From: a virus
Reading direction: 5' to 3' (one strand)
Virus record (IMG/VR): IMGVR_UViG_3300033148_004150
Span: 1-50,965 of that record
Length of the DNA: 50,965 bases
The stretch's first letter is position 1. Every line of letters starts with the position of its first letter. The translations under genes were made by a program, and so were the position numbers. Positions 9,156-16,874 of this stretch are shown piece by piece. Below the pieces are notes generated by a model. That model was not told the DNA's origin. It ran no database searches and was given only the letters and a program-made list of their open reading frames with translations.

Positions 9156-10133
9156 ATGAAAAAGTCGCTAGGTATTATTTTTGCTTTCTTTTTTCTTATG
9201 GGCTGCGAAAAGGAAGCTCCGCCAGAATTGCAACCTCCAGTAAAATCCCCTGGGATTGATATTGAAATTTCTCCGCCAGTTGGACCTGGGCTTGATATTG
9301 AAATTGTCCCGCGACCCGAAAAGCCGAAGCGCCCCCGATGGTCTGTTGTTGACCCAAGAAAGGCTAATTGTAGTGATTATTTGAGGTCGGCTTGCCGCGT
9401 TCGCGGTGGTGGTTCTGGCGGTTCCGGTGCTTGCTTTAAAATCGACAATGAATATGTCTATGTTCTCACATGTCGTCATGTTGTCGGGAGAACAAAAGAA
9501 TTTATTGTTGAATTTTGGCTTGACGGAAAAATTACTGGAAAATACAGGGGAGAAATTTATAAAATTCTGAAGGTTGATTCTGCCGTTATTGTTATTCCAG
9601 TTAAAGCCTTCAAGGAAAATGAACTTCCGGTTGCAATTCCAATTTCCACTATTGGCCCCAATAAGGACCAATCTTTTATGACGGTTGGCTGTCCTGGATT
9701 AAGTTGGCAAACTCTAGTCGAAGGGCATATCATTAAGATGAATCAAAATAGCGGACAGAGTTTTCAGTTTATTCCGCCCCCCAAGGGTGGACGATCTGGG
9801 TCTGCAATTTTCCAAGATGGGAAAATTGTTGGTGTTCTTTGGGGCGCAACAAAAACTGAAGGTTATGGTGTCAATAGTAAAGATTTGAATGTTCTTACGC
9901 AACCAAGTAATTTTTATTTCACGGCAAGTTGGTGTCAATACTGTCAAGAAATGAGTTCTGTAATTGAATCCCTGAAGGCAGAAGGTGTTGATATTCAAAC
10001 TGTTGATTATGACCTTAATACTGCTTTTGCTGAATTATATGAAATTAATAGCTTGCCTGCATATGTCAATGCGCAGGGCGAAACAACCTCTGGTGTGAAA
10101 ACTGCCGAGGAACTTCGGGAGTTTTATCGGTAA
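9156..10133 (+). CDS. Lipoprotein: trypsin-like serine protease fused to thioredoxin domain
   Basis: A 325 aa protein with a lipoprotein signal peptide (basic KK, hydrophobic core, lipobox LMGC with Cys17), then a proline-rich linker with a twofold G-[IL]-DIEI repeat (about 33-55). Residues about 70-240 look like a chymotrypsin/trypsin-fold protease: His108 in TCRHVV, Asp141 in KVDSAV, Ser214 in GGRSGSA. Residues about 250-325 form a thioredoxin-like domain with active site CQYC (260-263) and a cis-Pro candidate in SLPAY (Pro301). The lipobox predicts export and membrane anchoring. It sits between two small membrane proteins in a cassette with its own promoter and terminator, so a role in lysis or in envelope modification is inferred. 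The start is supported by AAGGAGAATATGTA before ATG. Confidence 0.8.
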   Translation: MKKSLGIIFAFFFLMGCEKEAPPELQPPVKSPGIDIEISPPVGPGLDIEIVPRPEKPKRPRWSVVDPRKANCSDYLRSACRVRGGGSGGSGACFKIDNEYVYVLTCRHVVGRTKEFIVEFWLDGKITGKYRGEIYKILKVDSAVIVIPVKAFKENELPVAIPISTIGPNKDQSFMTVGCPGLSWQTLVEGHIIKMNQNSGQSFQFIPPPKGGRSGSAIFQDGKIVGVLWGATKTEGYGVNSKDLNVLTQPSNFYFTASWCQYCQEMSSVIESLKAEGVDIQTVDYDLNTAFAELYEINSLPAYVNAQGETTSGVKTAEELREFYR

Positions 10134-10369
10134 TGTATATTCCGGCTTATGGCACACTTCTGGGAGTTTCAATGTTTCTGGTGGCTGATGCGCCAGTGGA
10201 TCTCCCCACTATCACTCCCCAGATGCTCCAGGGCGGCGCTCTGGCGATCCTCGGCGGGACAGTTTTCTATTTACTCACCAAGACCTTCCCTGCTTTCCTG
10301 AGAGCCCTGAAGGATCAGAGAGATGCCTTTTTGGCGCATCTCAATGAACGAGATCGCCGCGCAGATTAA
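10133..10369 (+). CDS. Small membrane protein, second holin-like or spanin-like protein
   Basis: A 78 aa protein that overlaps the stop of the protease-thioredoxin gene by one base (TAATG). It has two hydrophobic segments (about 5-20 and 33-50) and a charged, helical tail (KDQRDAFLAHLNERDRR). The size, topology and location before a strong terminator fit a phage holin or a small lysis accessory protein. No family was recognised, so function is inferred from neighbours. Confidence 0.6.
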   Translation: MYIPAYGTLLGVSMFLVADAPVDLPTITPQMLQGGALAILGGTVFYLLTKTFPAFLRALKDQRDAFLAHLNERDRRAD

Positions 10370-10400
10370 CAGCCATTTTTACTGCGCCTTCTTTCCATTG

Positions 10401-10425
10401 AGCCGTCCACTGGGGCGGCTTTTTC
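10401..10425 (+). terminator. Rho-independent terminator after lysis-like cassette
   Basis: Eight-pair stem AGCCGTCC / GGGCGGCT (one G-T pair) with a four-base loop, followed by TTTTTC. It closes the cassette that began at the 8787 promoter. Confidence 0.85.
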
Positions 10426-10445
10426 TTGAATATCCGGTTTTTCGA

Positions 10446-10474
10446 TTGACAATGAATTTGAATCATTGTAAGAT
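10446..10474 (+). promoter_or_regulatory. Promoter of the replication/recombination operon
   Basis: A perfect TTGACA (10446-10451), 17-base spacer, TAAGAT (10469-10474). It lies directly after the terminator at 10401 and upstream of about 25 co-directional genes. The same TTGWCA-17-TAARAT layout recurs at 8787 and 33185. Confidence 0.7.
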
Positions 10475-10492
10475 GGGTATGTTCGCTATTTG

Positions 10493-10590
10493 CTCGCGGT
10501 GATTGACTTGAACGAAAGTCGCTCCAGTAGGCATCCGGTGGAGCCAGCCGGGACGGAGAGTTGGTAGCTACGAGTCCAACTCACCGCGAG
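10493..10590 (+). ncRNA. Cloverleaf-like structured leader RNA
   Basis: A perfect 10-pair closing stem CTCGCGGTGA (10493-10502) / TCACCGCGAG (10581-10590) encloses three hairpins: GACTT/AAGTC (10505-10509/10516-10520), GCTCC/GGAGC (10521-10525/10540-10544) and GTTGG/CCAAC (10560-10564/10576-10580, extendable to seven pairs at the cost of the closing stem). This is a four-way junction with tRNA-like order but without tRNA loop sequences. ATTTTT follows the closing stem, so it may act as an attenuator or as a free RNA. The first protein gene starts about 40 bases later. Confidence 0.55.
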
Positions 10591-10632
10591 ATTTTTGAAT
10601 ATAATATACAACAAAAGGTAAAAAGTGATGTC

Positions 10633-10788
10633 GTGAGTGAAAAAAGTTTCGGAGAACGCCTCAGTGACGGCTGGCGATTGCTAAGTGATGATTTCGGTGA
10701 ACAAGATAACGATAAATTCGTTACATTTGAAGATGATTTACATGACTATCTAGACGAAGAAAAAGATTCCACAAAAGAGGAACTGTAA
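10633..10788 (+). CDS. Small acidic protein, first gene of the replication operon
   Basis: A frame open from 10561 to 10788. Its upstream part overlaps the structured leader, so the GTG at 10633 is taken as the start, giving 51 aa. The product is very acidic with a DDLHDYLDEEKD stretch and no recognised motif. It abuts the ATPase gene directly (TAAATGG). Small acidic phage proteins in this position can be DNA mimics or regulators, but nothing in the sequence proves that. Confidence 0.5.
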   Translation: MSEKSFGERLSDGWRLLSDDFGEQDNDKFVTFEDDLHDYLDEEKDSTKEEL

Positions 10789-11586
10789 ATGGCTTATGAT
10801 TTAGCTTCATTATCCAATGAAAAACGAGTACGAGCGCCACGAATTATTTTGCTCGGGGAACAGAAGATAGGCAAGAGTACATTTGCTGCCGGTGCAGATT
10901 CCCCGGCTTTCTTGCCAATAATGGGCGAAGAGGGAATTGATGATCTTAATCCACAGCCATTTGCACCCCCGGAACCTTGTGATTCATTAGCTGATGTTAT
11001 GGGGTGGCTTTATGCTTTCGGCCAAGATAAGCATCCCTATCAGACTGTAGTAATTGATTCCGTAAGTACACTAGAACCGATCATCCATGCGGAAATATGC
11101 CAAGAAGCTAATGTGAAGAGCATTAACGAAGGTCCATTAGGCTTCGGTACTGGCCTTGACAAGGCGGGAGTCATATGGCGACAAATTACAGAGGTTCTCG
11201 ATGCGCTGCGAACTCATAAAAATATGACTTCTATTTTAGTTGGCCACGTAGCAGTAAGACGCTTCGATGATCCAAATGGTGAATCTTACGATCAGTATCA
11301 ATGGGACATTCACCACAAGGCCGCCAATCTCCTTTATCGCTGGGCTGATTGCATTCTCTTCTGTAATACAAAAGTTATTGTGACCCATGAGAAACTTGGA
11401 TTTCACAAAGATAACGTAAGGAAAGTTGGAAGAGATATAGCCCCTGGCTCTCGTTTCTTATATACTCAGAAACGCCCATCACACCCTGGCGGAGGAAGGG
11501 GCGTGTATGGACATTTGCCTTATGAATTGCCCTTGAGTTGGGGTAATTTCCGCGATGCTGTTGCAAAAGCAATGAAAGGACAATAA
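10789..11586 (+). CDS. Phage RecA-like/AAA ATPase (Sak4-like)
   Basis: A 265 aa protein. Walker A is GEQKIGKST (23-31), Walker B is VVIDS (about 84-88), and a later ILVGHV segment fits the sensor strand. The short P-loop ATPase of this length with an N-terminal Walker A directly after a short lead is typical of the phage AAA_24/Sak4 group, RecA-like NTPases that work with a single-strand DNA-binding partner in recombination. The partner is probably the DUF669-type protein at 12125, three genes downstream. Operon context with helicase, nuclease and primase supports a DNA role. Confidence 0.8.
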   Translation: MAYDLASLSNEKRVRAPRIILLGEQKIGKSTFAAGADSPAFLPIMGEEGIDDLNPQPFAPPEPCDSLADVMGWLYAFGQDKHPYQTVVIDSVSTLEPIIHAEICQEANVKSINEGPLGFGTGLDKAGVIWRQITEVLDALRTHKNMTSILVGHVAVRRFDDPNGESYDQYQWDIHHKAANLLYRWADCILFCNTKVIVTHEKLGFHKDNVRKVGRDIAPGSRFLYTQKRPSHPGGGRGVYGHLPYELPLSWGNFRDAVAKAMKGQ

Positions 11587-11587
11587 G

Positions 11588-11848
11588 ATGGAAGTACCTA
11601 CGTTTTGTGTTGAACTTACAGAAGGGGCCAAGGAAAAAACACTAGCCGACATTCCAGAATGGACTTTAGCTGAATGTATTTACTCGCATAATGCATATTC
11701 GGTTATGCGATTTAGAATTGGAGATTATGCATATAGCGCTGATGTAAAAGGAGAAAAACCAATTAAGCAATCTTTGTCGTTGACAAAGGAATACACCATA
11801 AAAAAAATAATTGGTCAAATCATTGTAAGTGAGCAGAAAGGACAATAA
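11588..11848 (+). CDS. Small unknown protein, copy 1 of a tandem pair
   Basis: An 86 aa protein beginning MEVPTFCVEL, starting one base after the ATPase stop, with AAAGGACAATAAG before the ATG. It closely resembles the protein of the next gene: VPTFCVEL, EKTLADIPEWTLAEC, RFRIGDYAYSAD and KKIIGQIIV are shared in order. The sequence suggests a small mixed alpha/beta domain with a beta-rich middle. Function is unknown; location within the ATPase-SSB block suggests a recombination or replication accessory. Confidence 0.75.
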   Translation: MEVPTFCVELTEGAKEKTLADIPEWTLAECIYSHNAYSVMRFRIGDYAYSADVKGEKPIKQSLSLTKEYTIKKIIGQIIVSEQKGQ

Positions 11849-11849
11849 G

Positions 11850-12110
11850 ATGAAAGTACCTACGTTTTGTGTTGAACTTCCAGAAAAGGCTAAGGAAAAA
11901 ACACTAGCTGACATTCCAGAGTGGACTTTAGCTGAATGTGATTATTCGTATAATATGCATTCAATTTTGCGATTTAGAATCGGAGATTATGCATACAGCG
12001 CCGATGCGAAAAAAGAAAAACCAATGAGGCAAAATTTAGCAAAGGTATACACCGTAAAAAAAGTAATTGGCCAAATTGTCGTGAATGATTTAATAACCGC
12101 ATCACTCTAA
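11850..12110 (+). CDS. Small unknown protein, copy 2 of a tandem pair
   Basis: An 86 aa paralogue of the preceding gene. The ATG at 11850 is chosen because the same AAAGGACAATAAG ribosome binding site precedes both copies; the duplication evidently included this site. The two proteins share most of their residues over the full length and differ mainly in loops and at the C-terminus. A recent tandem gene duplication is the simplest explanation. Function unknown. Confidence 0.75.
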   Translation: MKVPTFCVELPEKAKEKTLADIPEWTLAECDYSYNMHSILRFRIGDYAYSADAKKEKPMRQNLAKVYTVKKVIGQIVVNDLITASL

Positions 12111-12124
12111 TGAAAGGTTTTGAC

Positions 12125-12670
12125 ATGAGTAATGATCTTTCGGCTTTTTTTGGTGGCGCTGCATTTGTACCCGCTCAGCATGAAGCCGCAACTGACATTG
12201 ATGTTTATCCACCTGGTAAATATCCGGTATTAATTAAGAAAGCGGAGGTAAGGGAAACCAAGAAGGGGAATGGCCATTTCATTGCACTTGAACTTCAAAT
12301 CCTGGATGGTCCTCATAAGGGCCGAATACTTTTTGATAATATCAACATTGATAATCCGAGTGAACAATGCGTAGAAATTGGTATGCGTACTTTTTCTGCG
12401 CTGGGGCGAGCCATTGGCCTTCAGGCTATTACCAACACAGATCAACTCCTCAATCAAATAGTTGTTGCACATGTTAAAGTCAAAGACAATCAAAATAATG
12501 TGCGAACATATTCTGGATCGACCGCGCCTCCAGTCGCCCCCACTACAGTTCCCTCGCCTCCCACATCTCCAGTTGCTTCACCAGCAATCAATCCAGAGCC
12601 TACCCCCTTGCCGCTGTGGCAAGGGGAACAGCGACCAGTACCTTCACAAAAACCCCCCTGGGAACGATAA
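12125..12670 (+). CDS. DUF669-type single-stranded DNA-binding protein
   Basis: A 181 aa protein starting at ATG 12125 (AAAGG seven bases upstream). The N-terminal MSNDLSAFF, then a beta-rich domain with YPPGKYPVLIKKAEVRETKKGNG and LFDNINIDNPSEQCVEIG, matches the pattern of the phage DUF669 family, which is linked to SSB-like function. The C-terminal 50 residues are a low-complexity Pro/Ser/Ala tail ending in PPWER, like the flexible acidic or proline tails of SSBs, although an acidic tip is absent. It probably works with the RecA-like ATPase at 10789. Confidence 0.8.
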   Translation: MSNDLSAFFGGAAFVPAQHEAATDIDVYPPGKYPVLIKKAEVRETKKGNGHFIALELQILDGPHKGRILFDNINIDNPSEQCVEIGMRTFSALGRAIGLQAITNTDQLLNQIVVAHVKVKDNQNNVRTYSGSTAPPVAPTTVPSPPTSPVASPAINPEPTPLPLWQGEQRPVPSQKPPWER

Positions 12671-12693
12671 AAGGCTAACATTAGGTTGTCGTG

Positions 12694-12960
12694 ATGAAGC
12701 CCGATCATATCAATGCCTGCTTTGAATTAGTTGCGGGAATCTTAATTATTTTCAATGTAATAAAGATCTACCGCGACAAGAAAACACGCGGCGTATCTAT
12801 TGTACCGCTGGCCTTCATGGTCCTGTGGGGACTTTGGAATTGCTATTTCTATCCCTACATAGGGGTAATGTGGTCTTTTTGGTGTGGTATTATTTGCACC
12901 ATAGTCAATGGCATTTGGATTTCGCAGATGCTTTACTACAGAAAACAGGAGTCTAAATAA
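12694..12960 (+). CDS. Small multi-pass membrane protein, PQ-loop/SWEET-like
   Basis: An 88 aa protein with three hydrophobic segments (about 8-24, 33-54, 58-79). The loop KIYRDKKTRGVSIVPLAF followed by WGLWNCYFYPYIG is similar in pattern to the K-T-x-G-x-S-x-x-P loop of PQ-loop/SemiSWEET proteins. Small phage membrane proteins with a WNxxYYP motif are common in metagenomic phages but have no known role. GTG 12691 is an alternative start three bases upstream. It overlaps the next gene by one base (TAATG). Confidence 0.7.
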   Translation: MKPDHINACFELVAGILIIFNVIKIYRDKKTRGVSIVPLAFMVLWGLWNCYFYPYIGVMWSFWCGIICTIVNGIWISQMLYYRKQESK

Positions 12961-13433
12961 TGACAATTAACACAGATAATTCCTCCCCCCCGCCGCCACC
13001 TCCACCCCCGCAGCCTAAATTAACGCCAGCCCAAGAGGAAGCAGCAAAACTTTATGTTCTTTCGGTAAACCTTCGTGCTGCAAAAGATGCAGAAAATGCC
13101 GCCAAGGCTAACCGCATTGCAATCGAAGAAATGATTGCAGCCCTTGTCCCCGGTCCAGATGTTGGCCAAGTAACTGCCAAAGTCAAAGATGGATCGAAAC
13201 TTGTTGTTACGCGAGGTTTCAATTACAAGGCTGACTTAGACGGAATCAGGCAAGCTATGGCAGGTAATACATTGCCATGTCCTATCAAATCAAAAACCAC
13301 CCATCAACTTGATGTTGCTGGTTACGAATGGTACAAGAAAAACCACCCTGATGTTTTCTCGTTACTTACTCAACATGTTACTGTCACGCCTAAGAAGGTA
13401 AGTATTGCCTTAAAATCCGCAGGCGGAAATTGA
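12960..13433 (+). CDS. Conserved-type phage protein with proline-rich N-terminus
   Basis: A 157 aa protein. Residues 10-18 are a polyproline run, about 25-65 a helical, Ala-rich segment, and the remainder a mixed domain ending VTPKKVSIALK. The helix followed by a small domain whose last strand carries KKVSIxLK is reminiscent of small phage proteins found beside Cas4-like nucleases and DUF669 SSBs; the exact family was not established. A role in recombination is suggested only by location, between the SSB-like protein and the nuclease. Confidence 0.6.
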   Translation: MTINTDNSSPPPPPPPPQPKLTPAQEEAAKLYVLSVNLRAAKDAENAAKANRIAIEEMIAALVPGPDVGQVTAKVKDGSKLVVTRGFNYKADLDGIRQAMAGNTLPCPIKSKTTHQLDVAGYEWYKKNHPDVFSLLTQHVTVTPKKVSIALKSAGGN

Positions 13434-13462
13434 TACTTTCAATGATATAAGGGGAAATCATA

Positions 13463-13750
13463 GTGATAGACAAGGAATCTTACTTTGAAACAATCGAACT
13501 ATTGAATCGCGGTAAACGTGCCGAAGCAATTTTAATGGAACGTGATCGCCAAGATGAACTTTGGGGCAAGCAGAATCATTCACTCTCGGAATGGATGGTG
13601 ATTCTCGTGGAGGAAGTTGGCGAATTAGCTGATGCTATAAGTGCTAATATTTTTTGTACAGATGTATCTAAAAAAAATTGGCGCGAAGAAGCTGTCCAAG
13701 TTGCGGCTGTAGCTTTGGCGATGCTTGAACAATATCAAGAGGAAGAATAA
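13463..13750 (+). CDS. MazG-like nucleotide pyrophosphohydrolase
   Basis: A 95 aa protein starting at GTG 13463 behind AAGGGGA. It has the short MazG-like core: ERDRQDELWG, then helix WMVILVEEVGELADAI containing the EExxE metal-binding motif, and EEAVQVAAVALAMLEQY as the second helical pair. Such enzymes hydrolyse (d)NTPs to monophosphates and pyrophosphate. Phage homologues are thought to clean nucleotide pools or lower the host alarmone signal. A second, more distant MazG-fold protein (DUF5664) lies at 21738. Confidence 0.8.
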   Translation: MIDKESYFETIELLNRGKRAEAILMERDRQDELWGKQNHSLSEWMVILVEEVGELADAISANIFCTDVSKKNWREEAVQVAAVALAMLEQYQEEE

Positions 13751-13765
13751 TAAGAGGATAGATGG

Positions 13766-15100
13766 TTGACTGATATTGCACAATATCTCCCGAAGCAATC
13801 TAAGACCGTGGCAGCTATCTTAGCTTGCTATAAGAAAGCTGGCGATGATAGCCACATGAGTAAAACTCTTCCCATATCGCTAATTGGCCATCCATGTGAA
13901 CGGTATCTGTGGTATATTTTTCGGCAATGCTGCAAACCAAAATTTAGCGGCCGGATGTATCGGCTCTTCGCAACTGGACAGCTTGAGGAAACTCGCTTCG
14001 TCAAAGACCTCCAGGACATCGGTTGTGTAGTTGAAGTTTTTGACGAAAAAACAAATAAGCAATTCAAAGTAACGACTTTTGGCGGGCACTTGAAGGGCTA
14101 CCTGGACGGCTGTGCTCTCGGTATTCCTGAAGCTCCGAAAACTTGGCATGTACTTGAATTCAAGACGCATAATGCCAAATCTTTTCGGGATCTTATCAAG
14201 AAGGGAGTCATGCACGCACAGCGAAAGCATTATGCCCAAATGCAAATTTATATGCATTTAACTGGCATGAAGCGAGCACTGTATTTGGCTAAAAATAAAG
14301 ACACTGATGATCTTTATTCGGAACGTATTCGATATGATGAATACGAGAATGAATTGCTTATGGAAAAAGCAAAACGAATCATTTTAGCGTCAACACCACC
14401 TGATCGAATCTCTAATCGGCCTGATTACTATCAATGTAGCTGGTGTGATGCAAAGCAAATCTGTTGGGGTTCAGACGACAATAGCCCTGCATTGTCAGTT
14501 CCATCCCTTTCTTGTCGGCATTGTTGTCATGCAACGCCGGAAATAACAGAAAACAGCGAAGGGCGCTGGGTGTGTGCGAAAGATGAAGGTTATGTTTCTG
14601 ATGGGCAATCTTGTAAGTGTAAATCTCACCTCATTCTCCCAGGGCTCATTTCTTTCGCGGAACCAATTGATTATGGGCAGGATGGTAACGGCAAAGACTT
14701 CATTGAATTCACAAATAAGGATAAAACGACATGGAAAACTGGGCCCGCATACGGCTGCTACAGCAGCATAGAGCTAACCGAAATTCCAGTTTCATTATTG
14801 GCGAACGGGATGATACAAGGCGCCAAAAAAATCTTTGGGAGCACTGTAACAGAATGCGAACAGGATATTTTAAATCGCTACCCAGAGGAAGATTCGAGGA
14901 CCATTTGGAAGGGGCCAACTGAAGCTTTAGGTAGAGCATGGACACTAACATATGATGAGGATCTAACGAAGCTAAAGCCTATTGCTCGATTTAATAATCC
15001 ATTCGCAAAACCAGGATACGACTCAGCCGAATTAGAGGGTGGACGTGTTGTAATTGTTTGGGATAATGGCACGGCAGAAATCAGAGAGGGAGTGGAATGA
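13766..15100 (+). CDS. Cas4/RecB-like PD-(D/E)XK nuclease with zinc-ribbon segment
   Basis: A 444 aa protein starting at TTG 13766; the ATG at 13762 runs into a stop. Nuclease features run in order: GHPCERYLWY (Cys near the N-terminus), GGHLKGYLDG (motif with the metal-binding Asp), WHVLEFKTHN (E-x-K), and HYAQMQIYMHLTG (QxxxY). A CSWCDAKQICWG segment around residue 230 is like the C-terminal Cys cluster of Cas4-type enzymes. This is followed by a second Cys-rich stretch (CRHCCHATPE ... CAKDEGY) and a C-terminal domain of unknown type. A role in recombination or DNA end processing with the helicase downstream is likely. Confidence 0.8.
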   Translation: MTDIAQYLPKQSKTVAAILACYKKAGDDSHMSKTLPISLIGHPCERYLWYIFRQCCKPKFSGRMYRLFATGQLEETRFVKDLQDIGCVVEVFDEKTNKQFKVTTFGGHLKGYLDGCALGIPEAPKTWHVLEFKTHNAKSFRDLIKKGVMHAQRKHYAQMQIYMHLTGMKRALYLAKNKDTDDLYSERIRYDEYENELLMEKAKRIILASTPPDRISNRPDYYQCSWCDAKQICWGSDDNSPALSVPSLSCRHCCHATPEITENSEGRWVCAKDEGYVSDGQSCKCKSHLILPGLISFAEPIDYGQDGNGKDFIEFTNKDKTTWKTGPAYGCYSSIELTEIPVSLLANGMIQGAKKIFGSTVTECEQDILNRYPEEDSRTIWKGPTEALGRAWTLTYDEDLTKLKPIARFNNPFAKPGYDSAELEGGRVVIVWDNGTAEIREGVE

Positions 15101-15246
15101 TGAATTTAACCTACCGACAACGATGGGTCAGGGGATGGTTAGAAATTGGTTCTGGATTAGTGCAAATTGTTTCCCTGGGAAAATGGTCGCCAGCGTGGGT
15201 GGCGAATTGGACCATGAAATGTTTCTTGCGGAATTTTACTTCGTAA
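15097..15246 (+). CDS. Small Trp-rich protein (49 aa)
   Basis: A short gene starting with ATGATG inside the stop of the nuclease gene (ATGA overlap). The product is MMNLTYRQRWVRGWLEIGSG followed by LVQIVSLGKWSPAWVANW and a short basic end. The pattern of a basic start, GLVxIxSLG and a WxPxW core resembles tiny conserved phage proteins, probably a membrane-associated or amphipathic helix. It fills the gap before the helicase exactly, which supports it as a true gene. Function unknown. Confidence 0.65.
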   Translation: MMNLTYRQRWVRGWLEIGSGLVQIVSLGKWSPAWVANWTMKCFLRNFTS

Positions 15247-15250
15247 TACA

Positions 15251-16864
15251 ATGTTAGTGCTGAGGCCCTATCAAACCGAAGCCCTTGAGGCTCTTCATTC
15301 GCATATTTGCGAAAAAAATACAAATCCATGTGTAGTAATTCCAACTGGCGGTGGCAAATCAGCATTGATTGCATGGGCCATTAAGGAATGGAAAGAACAT
15401 GCACCGCACTTCCGTTGTATTATTTTAGCGCACCGGAAGGAATTAATTGAACAAAATATGGCAGAACTTCAGGCTTTGTATTCTGACTCTGATGTGGGTA
15501 TTTTCTCTGCCGCCTTGCAACGACGCGATTACGATGCGAGTATTCTCTATGCCTCTATTGATTCTGTATTCAAACGCGCCGGTGAATTTACGCCCTGGGA
15601 TGTAATTATGGTTGATGAAGCCCATCGTATTCCATTTAGCGGCGAAGGAAAATATCGGACATTCATCAATGAAAGCCAAAAATACAATCCAAGAGTGAAG
15701 GTAATCGGCTGGACTGCTACGCCTTTCCGTATGGCCGGTGGACGAATTTGCCATAAAGATCATATTCTTAATGAAGTTTGCTACGAAGCTAAAGTTACTG
15801 ATCTCATAAAGGATGGTTACCTATGCCCGCTACGTTCAAAAGTTGGTGTAACGCAGCCGGACTTGAAGAGTGTCAAACGCAATTCCGGGGGCGATTACAT
15901 ACTGAAGGGGCTTGCGGAAATTACGAACCGCGAGAAGATCGTTTCCAGCGCAATTGCGGAAGCTGTACGCATAATCCAAGCGGAGAATCGAATTTCCGCT
16001 ATCTTCTTTTGTGTAGACATCGAACATTGCAAGAAGGTATCCCTTGAACTTCGTAAGCATGGGATTTATGCTCCATTTGTCACAGGCAAAACAAAACAAC
16101 AAAATCGTGATCGAATAGCCAAAGATTTTAAGGCAGGTAAACTTCGGGCCATTTGTAATGTCAATGTCTATACGGAGGGATTTAATGCTCAGTGCATTGA
16201 TTGTATTGTGCTCTTGCGGCCCACTTTGTCGCCAGGTCTCTATTCGCAAATGGTGGGTCGCGGCTTGCGTTGTCACCCATCAGTTACAGATTGCTTGGTA
16301 TTGGACTTCGCAAATTGCATTGAGGAACATGGCCCCATTGATCTCCTTAGTGGAGCACCTACGATCATGGCAACATGCCAAGTATGCCGCGAATCTTTCT
16401 CAAGAGCAATTAGATGCTGTCCTGCTTGCGGCTGGGAGATACCCAAACAGGAAATTGAGCGGCTTGAATTAGTTGAAAAGGAAAAACGACTTCACGGCAC
16501 TAAGGTCTCCAAGAAATCTGTCTTATCAAGCGAACCAGAAACTTACAAAGTAGATGCTGTTCATGTTAATCGGCACCGGAAAGAGGGAAGTCCAGATTCA
16601 ATTCGGATACAATATCGCTGCGGATTATCCATGTTCAGGGAATGGATTTGCCTCGATCATTCGGGATATGCCGGGCAACATGCGCAAACTTGGTGGAGAC
16701 AACGATTTGAAGTAAAAAAAAGAGGCAAAAAGCAAACTGTTGATGATGCACTAGAGAATTTATTTCTAACACAAGAACTCCTTGAATGGACTAAGACGAT
16801 TACTGTAAAGCGAAAAGGGAAATACTTCGAGATTATTAAATATAATCAACCCTTGGGAATATAG
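15251..16864 (+). CDS. Superfamily 2 DNA/RNA helicase with C-terminal zinc finger
   Basis: A 537 aa protein. Motif I is PTGGGKS (31-37), motif II DEAH (122-125), motif III TAT (155-157), and motif VI near QMVGRGLRCHP. After the helicase core a four-Cys cluster (CQVCRESF ... CPACGWE, about 377-397) follows, then a basic C-terminal domain that includes WRQRF, a pattern common in phage SF2 helicases of the DEAD/ResIII group. It probably unwinds DNA at the replication fork or during recombination with the nearby primase and nuclease. The ATG at 15251 has only a weak ribosome site and may be coupled to the small gene before it. Confidence 0.9.
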   Translation: MLVLRPYQTEALEALHSHICEKNTNPCVVIPTGGGKSALIAWAIKEWKEHAPHFRCIILAHRKELIEQNMAELQALYSDSDVGIFSAALQRRDYDASILYASIDSVFKRAGEFTPWDVIMVDEAHRIPFSGEGKYRTFINESQKYNPRVKVIGWTATPFRMAGGRICHKDHILNEVCYEAKVTDLIKDGYLCPLRSKVGVTQPDLKSVKRNSGGDYILKGLAEITNREKIVSSAIAEAVRIIQAENRISAIFFCVDIEHCKKVSLELRKHGIYAPFVTGKTKQQNRDRIAKDFKAGKLRAICNVNVYTEGFNAQCIDCIVLLRPTLSPGLYSQMVGRGLRCHPSVTDCLVLDFANCIEEHGPIDLLSGAPTIMATCQVCRESFSRAIRCCPACGWEIPKQEIERLELVEKEKRLHGTKVSKKSVLSSEPETYKVDAVHVNRHRKEGSPDSIRIQYRCGLSMFREWICLDHSGYAGQHAQTWWRQRFEVKKRGKKQTVDDALENLFLTQELLEWTKTITVKRKGKYFEIIKYNQPLGI

Positions 16865-16874
16865 GAGCATCACA

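Noticed and set aside
10493-10590. A tRNA gene in the cloverleaf-like leader
   Set aside because: The junction order is tRNA-like, but the T-loop sequence, the D-loop GG, a seven-base anticodon loop and a CCA-type end are all missing, and the stem sizes do not fit.
10493-10590. A hammerhead or other self-cleaving ribozyme
   Set aside because: The required CUGANGA core is absent; only a GAAA-like segment is present.
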